Assembly (NCBI RefSeq): GCF_002910915.1
Contig: NZ_NEUF01000160.1
Location: 107,746-171,745 of the forward strand
Origin: Streptomyces sp. SM10
Lineage (GTDB): Bacteria; Actinomycetota; Actinomycetes; Streptomycetales; Streptomycetaceae
Direction: 5' to 3'
Length of the DNA: 64,000 nucleotides
Positions 24,914 to 33,718 of this stretch are shown one piece after another. The position numbers and the translations under genes are program-made. Numbering within the stretch: the first letter of the stretch is position 1; every line of letters begins with the position of its first letter. A model generated the notes under the pieces. The model made no database searches. It was not told the origin of the DNA and worked only from the letters and a program-made list of their open reading frames with translations.

Positions 24914-27826
24914 CTGCGCACGCGCGCGTCACGGCGGACCGGCTCGGCACCCATGTCGTTGCGGACGGCCCTCCTCGTACTGGCGATCGTCCCGGGAGTC
25001 GCGCTGGCAGCCCTGTGGGCCGTCACCAGCGGTCAGACCCTCCTGGACTTCCAACGTCAGGCAGCCCAGGGACTCTTGGCCGAACAAGCGGGCCAACCGT
25101 CCAACATCGTGTACTACAACCTGCAGGAGGAGCGCCGGCTCAGCGCGGAGGCGCTGGCCCGCCCCGGCGACTCCGGCAAGGCGCTGAAGCAGCAGCGCAC
25201 GCTCACCGACGAGGCGATCGCGACCTTCCAGTCCCTCTCGGACGTCAACGCGGACGACGCTCCCGACGAGGTCCAAAAGGCCGTCGGCAAGGCCCGCGAG
25301 GCCATCAGCCGGCTGCCGGCCCAGCGGAGTCTGGTCGACGAGGGCGACGCGGACCAGCAGGACGTCGTCTACGACTACTACACCGATCTGATCGCCGTGG
25401 ACCTCCAGTTGTTCGCCGCGCTCAGCCATGTGGACAACGGCGAGGTGACCACGGCCGGCCAGCCCCTGGTGGACCTCTTCTGGACCAAGGAGATGATCTC
25501 CCGGTCGGACGCGATCCTCGCCCGGGGCTGGCCCGCGGGCAAGCTCGGCGAGGAGGACGTCCAGGCGGTACGCGAGGCGGTGTCCGGCCAGTCGTTCCAG
25601 GCCGGGATCAAGGTCGCCCCCTACCTCCCCGAGGACGAGCGGGCCCGGTGGGACAAGCTGACCGCGAGCGCCGCCTGGCGGGACAAGACGGAGATCGAGA
25701 CGCAGCTCCTGAGCGCGTCGGCGGACCGGTCCGGCGCCGTCGAGCTGGAGGGCGACGAGAAGACCTGGCGGGGGGCGATGGACGAGGTCACCCCGCAACT
25801 GGTCGACCTGCTGGAGCAGCGCACCGACGCCGTCGTGGAGATCGGCAAAGGCACCGTCATGTCCCTGCTCCTGAAGACGGTCCTCACCTCGGTGATCGGA
25901 CTGCTCGCGGTCGTCGCGGTCATCTGGACGACCTGGCGCCTCACCCGCAACCTCCGCAGGCGCATCTCCACGCTCCAGGAAGGGGCCGAGGAGCTGGAGC
26001 GGACCCTGCCGGACGTCGTGGAGCGCCTGGCCCAGGGGGAGAAGATCGACGTCGGGACGGAAGCCCGGGCGATCGAGGCTCCCGGCGAGGGCGGCGACGA
26101 GCTGACCCGGCTGGGCGACGCACTCAACCAGGCGCGCACCAGCGCCCTGGCCGCGGCGGTCAGACAGGCCGACCAGCACCGCGGCTTCGAGCGGCTGTTG
26201 CAGCGCATCGCGCGCCGAACGCAGCAGCTGATCGGCCAGCAGCTCAAGAAGCTGGACGAGCTGGAGCGCAAGCACGAGGACCCCGAGGTGCTCGACGGCC
26301 TCTTCGACCTCGACCACCTGACGGCACGTCTGCGCCGCTACGAGGAGAACCTGGTGATCCTCGCGGGTGGCTCCCCGCACCGGCGCTGGCGCAAGCCCGT
26401 GCCCCTGCTGGACGTCATGCGTTCCGCGCAGGGTGAGGTGCAGGACTACCGCCGGGTGGTCGTGGACCTCGACGGCGCCCCGTGGCTGGCAGAGCGGGCC
26501 GTCGGCCCCGTCTCCCACGTCCTGGCGGAGCTGATCGAGAACGCGCTGACCTTCTCCCGGCCGCCGAGCCCCGTCGAGGTCCGAGCGGCGCAGGTGAGCC
26601 GGGGCCTGGCCATCGAGGTCGAGGACCGCGGGCTGGGCATGGACGAGGACCAGCTCGCCGAGGCCAACGAACTGATGAGCCGTCCGCCCCGGATGGACGT
26701 GCTGGCCCACTCGGACGACATCCGGCTCGGCCTCTACGTGATCTCGCGCCTCGCGGACCAGCACGGGCTGCGGGTGGAGTTCCGGTCCTCCGCCTTCGGC
26801 GGGACCCGCGTGGTCGTCCTGGTCCCGGACGCGCTGATCGTGCCCGAGCCGGGCACCGGACCGGTCGGCCTGCCGTCGGCCGCTCCCGCTCCGGCGGAGC
26901 GCTCCCCCGCCGCCCCCGGGGCGCTGCCGACCCGCGTGCAGGGGCGGGCGACTGCCGGGATCACGGCCATCGCCGACCACGCCGCCAGGTCGCGGCCCGC
27001 CGGCGAGGAGCGGCCGTCCCCCGAGCAGCCGTACAGCGGATCCGGTGACCCGTTCCCGGTGCCGGGACGTCCCTTCCCGCCGGACGCCGAGCCCTTCGCC
27101 CCGGACCCCGAGGCGGACACCCCGTACCCCCAGACGGCCCCGTACTCCGAGACGGAGCCATACCCGTACACGGACGCGGACACCTCGTACGCCGGCACGG
27201 ACCGCCCGTCCACCTCCGGCGACGGCCCGTACGACGAGCACGGGCAGCCCTACGCCGACGTCCCGTCCCCGGAGGCGATGCGGCCGTACGCGGACAGCAC
27301 GTACCCCGCATCCGGGCAGCCGTACGCGGAGGCGTCCGACCCCTACCCCGGGACCGGCCGGCCCTACGCAGGCCGGGAACAGCCCTACATGACGGCCGCG
27401 GGGCAGTACCCCGTGCCCGGTCACGCCTACGCGGAGCCGGTCCAGGACGTGTACGCCGCGCCCGGGCCGTCCGGTCCGCAGCCGTACCCGGCGGGAGGTG
27501 ACACCACAGGTACGCACGCCTACGGTGCGCCCGGGCAGGGCACTCTCCCCGCCGGCCCCGCGGAGCCGGAAGGCGGGGAGCCCCCGCTGCCACGCCGCGT
27601 ACGCCAGGCCAGCCTGGTGGACGAGCTCCGGCTGAACCCGGCCGCCCGGACATCCCCGCCCAAGCCCCCGAGCTGGGACGAGAACCCGCTGCTGCGCCCC
27701 GTCCCCCGGCGGGCCGGTGCGGCGATCGGGGCATTCCAGCGGCGCTCGCGCGCGGCACGTGCGGCGGAGGAGCCGCCGGGCCCCGCACCCGCCGCACCCT
27801 CCCCTACGAGAGAAGACCGGTCATGA
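24914..27826 (+). CDS. cvnA: Conservon sensor kinase CvnA (nitrate/nitrite-sensor-like)
   Basis: A large sensor of about 970 residues. I prefer the CTG at 24914: AAGGAG lies six bases upstream and the first residues (LRTRASRRTGSAP) give the basic stretch before the first helix. ATG 24953 is in frame but has no ribosome site. Helix 1 is followed by an extracytoplasmic NIT-type sensing region, helix 2 (SVIGLLAVVAVIWTTW), a HAMP-like segment and a histidine-kinase-type ATPase (ELIENALTFSRPP, VEDRGLGMD). There is no clear phospho-accepting His domain. The last 230 residues are Pro/Tyr-rich with repeated PY pairs. In S. coelicolor Cvn9, CvnA anchors a membrane complex with CvnB-D. Confidence 0.88.
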   Translation: MRTRASRRTGSAPMSLRTALLVLAIVPGVALAALWAVTSGQTLLDFQRQAAQGLLAEQAGQPSNIVYYNLQEERRLSAEALARPGDSGKALKQQRTLTDEAIATFQSLSDVNADDAPDEVQKAVGKAREAISRLPAQRSLVDEGDADQQDVVYDYYTDLIAVDLQLFAALSHVDNGEVTTAGQPLVDLFWTKEMISRSDAILARGWPAGKLGEEDVQAVREAVSGQSFQAGIKVAPYLPEDERARWDKLTASAAWRDKTEIETQLLSASADRSGAVELEGDEKTWRGAMDEVTPQLVDLLEQRTDAVVEIGKGTVMSLLLKTVLTSVIGLLAVVAVIWTTWRLTRNLRRRISTLQEGAEELERTLPDVVERLAQGEKIDVGTEARAIEAPGEGGDELTRLGDALNQARTSALAAAVRQADQHRGFERLLQRIARRTQQLIGQQLKKLDELERKHEDPEVLDGLFDLDHLTARLRRYEENLVILAGGSPHRRWRKPVPLLDVMRSAQGEVQDYRRVVVDLDGAPWLAERAVGPVSHVLAELIENALTFSRPPSPVEVRAAQVSRGLAIEVEDRGLGMDEDQLAEANELMSRPPRMDVLAHSDDIRLGLYVISRLADQHGLRVEFRSSAFGGTRVVVLVPDALIVPEPGTGPVGLPSAAPAPAERSPAAPGALPTRVQGRATAGITAIADHAARSRPAGEERPSPEQPYSGSGDPFPVPGRPFPPDAEPFAPDPEADTPYPQTAPYSETEPYPYTDADTSYAGTDRPSTSGDGPYDEHGQPYADVPSPEAMRPYADSTYPASGQPYAEASDPYPGTGRPYAGREQPYMTAAGQYPVPGHAYAEPVQDVYAAPGPSGPQPYPAGGDTTGTHAYGAPGQGTLPAGPAEPEGGEPPLPRRVRQASLVDELRLNPAARTSPPKPPSWDENPLLRPVPRRAGAAIGAFQRRSRAARAAEEPPGPAPAAPSPTREDRS

Positions 27827-28260
27827 CACGCACAACGGCCACCCTCCAGGATCTGGACTGGCTGCTCGACGGCCTCGTGGACTCGGTCGCCGAGACACTG
27901 AACGCCGTACTGCTGTCCGACGACGGACTGGTGGTGAGCCACTCGCGGACCATCGAACGCGCCGACGCCGAACGGCTCGCCGCGATATGCACCGGCCAGC
28001 AGAGCCTCGCCCGTGGGGTGGGCCAGCTGTTCGACGGCGGTTCGGTGCACCAGGTGATCGTGGAACTCGCCGACCTCTGGCTCTTCATCATCGCCGCGGG
28101 CCAGGGCACCCACCTCGCCGTCGTCGCCTCACAGGAGGTCGACGCCGAGGTGATGTCCCTGGCCATGCACAACCTGGTCCAGCAGGTCGGCCAGAAGCTC
28201 ACCGCGCCGGCACGCGACGACTTCGACGCCTTCGGCACCGGGGACGGGCAGCGGGTGTGA
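27823..28260 (+). CDS. cvnB: Conservon roadblock/LC7 protein CvnB
   Basis: A 145-residue roadblock/LC7-fold protein (LDWLLDGLVDSVAETLNAVL, then LLSDDGLVVSHS, LWLFIIAAGQGTHLAVV). Such proteins act with small GTPases of the MglA/Ras-like type, here CvnD, as partner or activating factor. The start ATG overlaps the cvnA stop by four bases and its stop overlaps cvnC. Size and motifs are normal for the family. Confidence 0.92.
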   Translation: MTRTTATLQDLDWLLDGLVDSVAETLNAVLLSDDGLVVSHSRTIERADAERLAAICTGQQSLARGVGQLFDGGSVHQVIVELADLWLFIIAAGQGTHLAVVASQEVDAEVMSLAMHNLVQQVGQKLTAPARDDFDAFGTGDGQRV

Positions 28261-28664
28261 CTCCCTACTGGGACGACGGGGAGACCGAGGAGGACGGCGC
28301 GGGCACGATGGTGCGCCCGTACACGATCACCCGCGGCAGGACCGCCCCCGAACGGGACGACTTCAGCCTCATCACCGTGCTCACCACCGCGGAACAGCCG
28401 GCGGACCGGCACGGTGCGCCCCTGCGGGCAGGCCGGCTCCAGCCGGAACACCGCATGATCCTCGACCGCTGCCGGCGGCCGGCCGCGGTCGCCGAGGTCT
28501 CGGCCGGCCTCGATCTGCCGGTCTCGGTGACCAAGATCCTGCTGGCGGATCTGGTCGCCCAGGGCCTGCTGCTGGCCCGTGCCCCGCTGACGGTCGCCCG
28601 GGCCTCCGGCGGGGCCGACATGGGCACGCTGGCCGCCCTACGTGACGGACTCCGGAGACTCTGA
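28257..28664 (+). CDS. cvnC: Conservon DUF742 protein CvnC
   Basis: A 135-residue DUF742 protein. MVRPYTITRGRT is the family's start motif, and the C-terminal winged-helix-like part has LPVSVTKILLADLVAQGLL. GTG at 28257 overlaps the cvnB stop (GTGA). In the conservon complex CvnC is thought to link the kinase-like CvnA to the GTPase; the helix-turn-helix look hints at possible DNA binding, which is unproven. Confidence 0.92.
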   Translation: MTPYWDDGETEEDGAGTMVRPYTITRGRTAPERDDFSLITVLTTAEQPADRHGAPLRAGRLQPEHRMILDRCRRPAAVAEVSAGLDLPVSVTKILLADLVAQGLLLARAPLTVARASGGADMGTLAALRDGLRRL

Positions 28665-28670
28665 ACCGAT

Positions 28671-29240
28671 ATGACAACCAGTCAGACGGCGCCTTCCGCC
28701 GTCAAGATCCTCATAGCCGGTGGCTTCGGCGTCGGAAAGACCACCCTGGTGGGCGCCGTCAGCGAGGTGACACCGCTGCGCACCGAGGAGTACCTCACCC
28801 AGGCGAGCGTCGGCGTCGACAGCCTCGCCGGGGTGAGCCGGAAGGACACCACCACGGTGGCGCTGGACTTCGGCCGCATCACGGTCAGCCCGGAGCTGGT
28901 GGTGTACCTCTTCGGCACGCCCGGCCAGGAGCGTTTCTGGTTCATGTGGAACGACCTGGTCAACGGCGCGCTCGGCGGCGTCGTGATCGCCGACACCCGC
29001 AGGCTCGAAACGAGCTTCGCCTCGATCGACTTCTTCGAGAGCCGGGACATCCCCTTCGTGGTGGCCATCAACTGCTTCCACGGGCACAACACCCGCACCG
29101 CGGACGAGATCCGGGCCGCGCTGGACCTGGATCCGCACGTCCCGCTGCTGATCGGAGACGTCCGGGAGCGGGCCTTCGGCCGCGATGTCCTGCTCGCCCT
29201 GGTCGACCACCTGATGGCCCTGCCCGCGGCCGTCGGCTGA
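28671..29240 (+). CDS. cvnD: Conservon small GTPase-like protein CvnD
   Basis: A 189-residue Ras-superfamily-like ATP/GTP-binding protein. Walker A is GGFGVGKTT at residues 17-25, the switch II-type motif is LFGTPGQERF, and the base-recognition region reads VVAINCFHG rather than NKxD, as usual in this family. It starts six bases after cvnC. CvnD is the regulatory GTPase of the conservon and is expected to cycle with CvnB. Confidence 0.93.
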   Translation: MTTSQTAPSAVKILIAGGFGVGKTTLVGAVSEVTPLRTEEYLTQASVGVDSLAGVSRKDTTTVALDFGRITVSPELVVYLFGTPGQERFWFMWNDLVNGALGGVVIADTRRLETSFASIDFFESRDIPFVVAINCFHGHNTRTADEIRAALDLDPHVPLLIGDVRERAFGRDVLLALVDHLMALPAAVG

Positions 29241-29282
29241 CCACCTCCCCTTCCCCTTCCTTCTCGCCTGGAGAGATCTGAG

Positions 29283-30416
29283 ATGGCAACACCCTTGCGT
29301 GTACTGGTACATGGCGGTGGCATCGGCGGACTCACCCTTGCCGTCGCACTCGCCCGGAGCGGGCACACGGCCGAGGTCGTCGAGCTCCGTGACGAGCTGG
29401 ACGCACTCGGCGTCGGCATCATCCAGCCGTCCAACGCCCTGCACGTCATGCGCGAGATCGGCGTGCTCGACGCATGCCTGGCGGCCGGCTTCGCGTGGGA
29501 GGTGCTGACCATCTGCGACCCGGCCGGCACCACCCTCGCCAAGATCCCGCAGCCGCGGATGGACGACGCCCCGGCCAGCAGTGGCATACCGCGCCCCGCC
29601 CTGGCGAGGATCCTGGGCGACGCCACCGCCGCCGCCGGCGTCCCGATCCGCTTCGGTACGACGATCAGCGAGCTGTCCGACGACGGGTCCGGTGCCGACG
29701 TGACGCTGTCCGACGGCTCCCGCTCCCGCTGGGACCTCGTCGTGGGCTTCGACGGCATCGGCTCGCCGCTGCGGGCCCGGCTGCACGGCGACCGCTTCAC
29801 CCCCGAGTACACGGGCTTCGCCAACTGGCGGGTCACCGTGGGCCGTCTGCCCGAGGTCCAGGGTGTCGTGGTGAGTGCGGGCCGGTCGTCCACCAAGGCG
29901 CTGCTCACCCCGATCACGGACGAGCTGATGTACCTGGCCGCCGTGACCGCCGAGGAGCCGGACTTCCGGCCGGACCCCGCACGGGCCCACGAGCAGCTCG
30001 CGGAGCGCCTCGCCTCGTTCGGCGGGCCCGTCGCCGAGGCCCTGGCCTCGGTCACCGCGGCGGACGACGTCGTGTACTCGCGCATCTCGCAGGTCACGGT
30101 GGACGCCCCCTGGCACGTCGGCCGGGTGGTCCTCGCCGGTGACGCCGCGCACGCGAGCACCCCGAACCTCGCGCAGGGTGCCGCGATGGCGGTGGAGGAC
30201 GCACTGGTGCTGGTGCGCTCGCTGGACGCGGAGGACGACGTCGCGGCAGCCCTCGACGTGTGGGAGGAACGCCGCCGTTCACGCGCGATGTTCGTCCAGA
30301 ACCTCTCGCGCGCGCTCCTCAAGGAGGAGACGGGGAGCGCGACGACGCCCGAGGAGGACGAGCTCCTGAAGGTCGGCATGCCGGGCGCCGCCCACGTACT
30401 GGTCAAGCCGTACTAG
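29283..30416 (+). CDS. FAD-dependent monooxygenase
   Basis: A 377-residue class A flavin monooxygenase of the PHBH/salicylate hydroxylase kind. The N-terminal dinucleotide motif is VLVHGGGIGGLTLA, the middle DG motif VVGFDGIGSPLR, and the ribityl-binding GD motif VVLAGDAAHASTPNLAQGA. GGAGAGATCTGAG supplies a ribosome site for ATG 29283. It lies 42 bases after cvnD on the same strand and is followed by a terminator. So it occupies the place where other conservons carry a cytochrome P450. The substrate is unknown; an aromatic acid is the usual kind. Confidence 0.88.
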   Translation: MATPLRVLVHGGGIGGLTLAVALARSGHTAEVVELRDELDALGVGIIQPSNALHVMREIGVLDACLAAGFAWEVLTICDPAGTTLAKIPQPRMDDAPASSGIPRPALARILGDATAAAGVPIRFGTTISELSDDGSGADVTLSDGSRSRWDLVVGFDGIGSPLRARLHGDRFTPEYTGFANWRVTVGRLPEVQGVVVSAGRSSTKALLTPITDELMYLAAVTAEEPDFRPDPARAHEQLAERLASFGGPVAEALASVTAADDVVYSRISQVTVDAPWHVGRVVLAGDAAHASTPNLAQGAAMAVEDALVLVRSLDAEDDVAAALDVWEERRRSRAMFVQNLSRALLKEETGSATTPEEDELLKVGMPGAAHVLVKPY

Positions 30417-30432
30417 TCCGGCCGGCGCGGTC

Positions 30433-30465
30433 GAGGGGCGGTGCGTCCGGGCCGCACCGCCCCTC
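30433..30465. terminator. Bidirectional hairpin terminator
   Basis: A perfect 13-bp stem (GAGGGGCGGTGCG with its complement at 30453-30465) and a seven-base loop lies between the convergent monooxygenase and ridA genes. It can stop transcripts from both sides. There is no U-tract. Confidence 0.8.
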
Positions 30466-30477
30466 CCGCGTCCCCGC

Positions 30478-30879
30478 TCAGTCCAGGACCGCGATGCCGT
30501 CGAGTTCGACCATGGCCTGCTCGTCCCAGAGTCTGGCCGCGCCGATGACGGCCATGGCCGGGTACTCGCGCCCCGCCAGCCTCCGCCAGATGGTGCCCAG
30601 TTCATGGGCGTGGGCGCGGTAGGCGGCGACGTCGGTGGCGTAGACGGTGACCCTGGCCAGGGAGGCCGGGGCGCCGCCCGCCGCGCGGAGGGCGGCCAGG
30701 AGATTGGCCAGGGCCGTCTCGAACTGCTCCGGCAGGGTGGCGCCGACGATCTTCCCGTCGCCGTCCAGCGCGGTCTGGCCCGCCAGGAAGACCAGCGTGC
30801 CGCCGGTCGCCGTGACGGCGTGCGAGAAGCCGGTGGGCGGGGCGAGCTCGGTGGGATTGATCCGGGTGATCGGGTTCAT
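30478..30879 (-). CDS. RidA family protein
   Basis: A 133-residue RidA/YjgF/UK114 protein (FSHAVTATGGTLVFLAGQTA, then NLLAALRAAGGAPASLARVTVYATD). In RidA the arginine before the Y/TVYxTD strand binds the carboxylate of 2-aminoacrylate-type imines and the protein hydrolyses them. Here that strand reads LARVTVYATD, with its Arg. ATG at 30879 overlaps the acyl-CoA dehydrogenase stop by four bases. Members of this family recur in 2-aminobenzoyl-CoA catabolic clusters, where they may deaminate an enamine/imine intermediate. That role is inferred from the neighbours. Confidence 0.88.
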   Translation of the reverse strand: MNPITRINPTELAPPTGFSHAVTATGGTLVFLAGQTALDGDGKIVGATLPEQFETALANLLAALRAAGGAPASLARVTVYATDVAAYRAHAHELGTIWRRLAGREYPAMAVIGAARLWDEQAMVELDGIAVLD

Positions 30880-32003
30880 GCGGGCGTCTCCTGTGTCGCG
30901 TACAGCTCCTTGGCGATGATGGTGCGCTGGACCTCGGTGGCGCCCTCGTAGATCCGGGGTGCGCGGACCTCCCGGTAGAGGTGTTCGAGCAGATGGCCGC
31001 GGCGCAGGGCGCGGGCTCCGTGCAGCTGGACGGCCGCGTCGACGACGTACTGCGCGGTCTCGGTGGCGTACAGCTTGGCCATGGCCGCGCGGCGGGGCAC
31101 CCCCGGCTCGCCCGCGTCGTGGGCGGCTGCCGCCGCGTAGACCAGGAGCCGGGCGGCCTCGGTGCGGGTGGCCATCTCGGCGACCTGGTGCGAGACGGCC
31201 TGCAGGTCCTTGAGCGGGGCCCCGAAGGCGGTGCGGTGGGCCGTGTGTTCCAGCGTGGCGTCGATCGCGGCGCGGGCCATGCCGACGGCGAACGCCCCGA
31301 CGCTGGGCCGGAAGAGGTTCAGGGTGTCCATGGCGACCCGGAACCCCCGGCCCGGCTCCCCGAGCACGTCCTCGGAGGTCACGGGTACGCCGTCGAGGTC
31401 CAGCGCGCCGATGGGGTGCGGGGAGAGCATGTCCAGGGCCGTCCCGGTCAGTCCGGGGCGGTCGGCGGGGACGAGGAACGCGGTGACGCCGCGCGCTCCC
31501 GCGCCCTCGCCCGTCCGGGCGAAGACGGTGTAGAAGTCGGCCTCCGGGGCGTTGGAGATCCAGCACTTCTCACCGCTCAGCCGCCAGCCGCCGGCGGCCG
31601 GCCGAGCGGCGAGGGCGAGCGCCGCCGCGTCCGACCCGGCGCCGGGCTCGCTCAGCGCGAAGGCGGCCACCGCCCGGCCGGCACGCACCTCGGGGAGCCA
31701 GCGGGCACGCTGGGACTCGGTGCCCGCCTGCCGGACCGGCCCGGCCCCGAGGCCCTGGAGGGCGAGTGCGGTCTCCGCCTCGGTGCAGCCGCGCGCCAGC
31801 GATTCGCGCAGCAGGCAGAGGTCGAGGGCGCCCGAGCCCAGGAGCCGGTCCAGGAGCCCGAGTCCGCCGAGCGCGGCGACGAGCGGGCGGTTGACGTGTC
31901 CTGGCTCGCCCTTCTCCGCGAGGGGGCGGAGCTCGTCGCGGGCGAGGGTGTACAGCTCTTCGCACCAGGCGGTTTGACCGGGATCGAGGGAGAATGCCGT
32001 CAT
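30876..32003 (-). CDS. Acyl-CoA dehydrogenase
   Basis: A 375-residue FAD enzyme of the acyl-CoA dehydrogenase family. It has FALSEPGAGSDAAAL for flavin contact, GEKCWISNAPEAD, and the C-terminal YEGATEVQRTIIAKEL, where the Glu of YEG is the usual catalytic base. ATG at 32003 is preceded by AGAGGCG; longer in-frame readings start without a site. It is transcribed away from the aryl-CoA ligase gene, sharing a 91-bp promoter region. In this cluster it should oxidise a ring-reduced or cyclic acyl-CoA. The substrate is inferred from context. Confidence 0.9.
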   Translation of the reverse strand: MTAFSLDPGQTAWCEELYTLARDELRPLAEKGEPGHVNRPLVAALGGLGLLDRLLGSGALDLCLLRESLARGCTEAETALALQGLGAGPVRQAGTESQRARWLPEVRAGRAVAAFALSEPGAGSDAAALALAARPAAGGWRLSGEKCWISNAPEADFYTVFARTGEGAGARGVTAFLVPADRPGLTGTALDMLSPHPIGALDLDGVPVTSEDVLGEPGRGFRVAMDTLNLFRPSVGAFAVGMARAAIDATLEHTAHRTAFGAPLKDLQAVSHQVAEMATRTEAARLLVYAAAAAHDAGEPGVPRRAAMAKLYATETAQYVVDAAVQLHGARALRRGHLLEHLYREVRAPRIYEGATEVQRTIIAKELYATQETPA

Positions 32004-32094
32004 ACCGGCGCCTCTCTTGTCACGACTTATCGCGGACCGTTGACTACCGTCACTCAAACGATACGCTCCAAGGGCGACAAGGGGGCGATGCTTC
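32004..32094. promoter_or_regulatory. Divergent promoter region, acyl-CoA dehydrogenase / aryl-CoA ligase
   Basis: These 91 bases separate the two divergent catabolic transcripts and are less G+C-rich than the genes. TTGACTACCGTCACTCAAACG lies in the centre (TTGACT as a possible -35 box at 32040-32045) and CGATACGCT could be the matching -10 region. The PaaX-type regulator gene in the same cluster is the obvious candidate to bind here. Confidence 0.5.
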
Positions 32095-33714
32095 ATGAAG
32101 CCGTCAGGTACCGCGAGCGCGCACACCGACACCTTCGCGCGCGACCACCTCCCACCCGCCGAGGACCGGCCCGATCTGGTCTTCGACCTCCCTGAACTGG
32201 CCTATCCGGACCGCCTGAACTGCGGACACGAGCTGCTCGACAGCACCCTCGGCCGCTTCGGCCCCGACCGCCCGGCCTTCCGGAGCGGTGACGGCGGCGT
32301 CTGGAGCTACGGGGAGCTGCGGGACCGCGTGGACCGGATCGCCCGGGTGCTGACGCAGGATCTGGGCGTCGTCCCCGGCAACCGCGTGCTGCTGCGCGGC
32401 CCCAGCACGCCGTGGCTCGCGGCCTGCTGGCTCGCCGTGATGAAGGCCGGGGCGGTCGCCGTGACGGTGCTGGACCGGCAGCGGGCGTCGGAGCTCGCCA
32501 CGATCTGCTCCATCGCCCGTGTCGGCCACGCCCTGTGCGACATCAGGTCGGTCGACGACCTGGCCGCCGCGGACGTGCCCGGGCTCCGCATCACGACGTA
32601 CGGCGGGGACTCCCCGGGCGATCTCACGGAACGCGCGGCGGCCCGTCCCGGGCCCTACCGTGCGGTGGACACCGCCGCCGACGACATCGCGCTCATCGCC
32701 TTCACCTCAGGGACCACAGGACGGCCCAAGGGCTGTATGCACGCCCACCGCGATGTCCTGGCCGTCGCCGACACGTTCGCCCGCCACGTCCTGCGGCCGG
32801 AGCCCGACGACGTGTTCACCGGCAGCCCGCCACTCGGCTTCACCTTCGGTCTCGGCGGGCTCGTCATCTTCCCCCTGCGGGCCGGGGCCTCGGCCCTGTT
32901 CCTGGAACAGGCCGGCCCCAAGCAGCTCCTGCCCGCACTCGCCGCCCACCGGGTCTCGGTCCTCTTCACCGCGCCGACCGCCTACCGCGTGATGCTCGAC
33001 GCGCTCGACGGCCACGACCTGTCCGCGCTGCGCCGCTGCGTCTCGGCCGGGGAGAACCTCCCCGCGGCGACCTGGCGGTCCTGGTACGAGCGGACCGGGC
33101 TGCGCATCATCAACGGCATCGGCGCGACCGAACTGCTGCACATCTTCATCTCCGCCGCCGACGGGGCCATCCGGCCGGGCACCACCGGAGTGCCGGTCCC
33201 CGGCTGGCAGGCACGCGTGGTCGGCGAGGACGGCGCGGAACTGCCCGACGGCGAACCCGGACTGCTGGCGGTGCGCGGCCCGGTCGGCTGCCGGTACCTG
33301 GCCGACGACCGCCAGCGGGTCTACGTGCGCCACGGCTGGAACATCACCGGCGACACCTACGTCCGCGAGCCCGACGGCTACTTCCGCTACGTCGCCAGGG
33401 CCGACGACATGATCATCTCAGCCGGGTACAACATCGCCGGCCCCGAGGTCGAGGAGGCGCTCCTGCGCCACCCCGGCGTGGCGGAGGCCGCCGTGGTGGG
33501 CCGGGCGGACGATCTGCGCGGGCAGATCGTGGCCGCCTACGTCGTGCGGCGCGAGGGTGCGCGTCCCACGGCCGACGACCTGCGCACCCACATGAAGTCC
33601 GCGCTGGCCCCGCACAAGTGCCCGCGCGTCATCGAATTCCTGCCCGCACTCCCCCGGACGGCCACCGGAAAGCTCCAGCGCTTCCTGCTGCGCGGTCCCG
33701 CCGCTCTAGAGTGA
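32095..33714 (+). CDS. Aryl-CoA ligase, probably 2-aminobenzoate/benzoate type
   Basis: A 539-residue ANL-family adenylating enzyme. The AMP-binding loop is AFTSGTTGRPKGCMHAH, then GIGATELLHIF (A5 region), GDTYVREPDGYFRYVARADD with the hinge, and PRTATGKLQR with the catalytic Lys. The overall match is to benzoate- and 2-aminobenzoate-CoA ligases. It converts the aryl acid to its CoA thioester with ATP. The two-domain aryl-CoA monooxygenase/reductase at 35.9-38.2 kb supports anthranilate or salicylate as substrate. The PaaX-type regulator starts four bases after its stop. Confidence 0.85.
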   Translation: MKPSGTASAHTDTFARDHLPPAEDRPDLVFDLPELAYPDRLNCGHELLDSTLGRFGPDRPAFRSGDGGVWSYGELRDRVDRIARVLTQDLGVVPGNRVLLRGPSTPWLAACWLAVMKAGAVAVTVLDRQRASELATICSIARVGHALCDIRSVDDLAAADVPGLRITTYGGDSPGDLTERAAARPGPYRAVDTAADDIALIAFTSGTTGRPKGCMHAHRDVLAVADTFARHVLRPEPDDVFTGSPPLGFTFGLGGLVIFPLRAGASALFLEQAGPKQLLPALAAHRVSVLFTAPTAYRVMLDALDGHDLSALRRCVSAGENLPAATWRSWYERTGLRIINGIGATELLHIFISAADGAIRPGTTGVPVPGWQARVVGEDGAELPDGEPGLLAVRGPVGCRYLADDRQRVYVRHGWNITGDTYVREPDGYFRYVARADDMIISAGYNIAGPEVEEALLRHPGVAEAAVVGRADDLRGQIVAAYVVRREGARPTADDLRTHMKSALAPHKCPRVIEFLPALPRTATGKLQRFLLRGPAALE

Positions 33715-33718
33715 TCGC

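Noticed and set aside
24591..25187. Plus-strand frame of 198 codons ahead of conservon 1
   Set aside because: No ribosome site, atypical composition, and it runs into cvnA out of frame.
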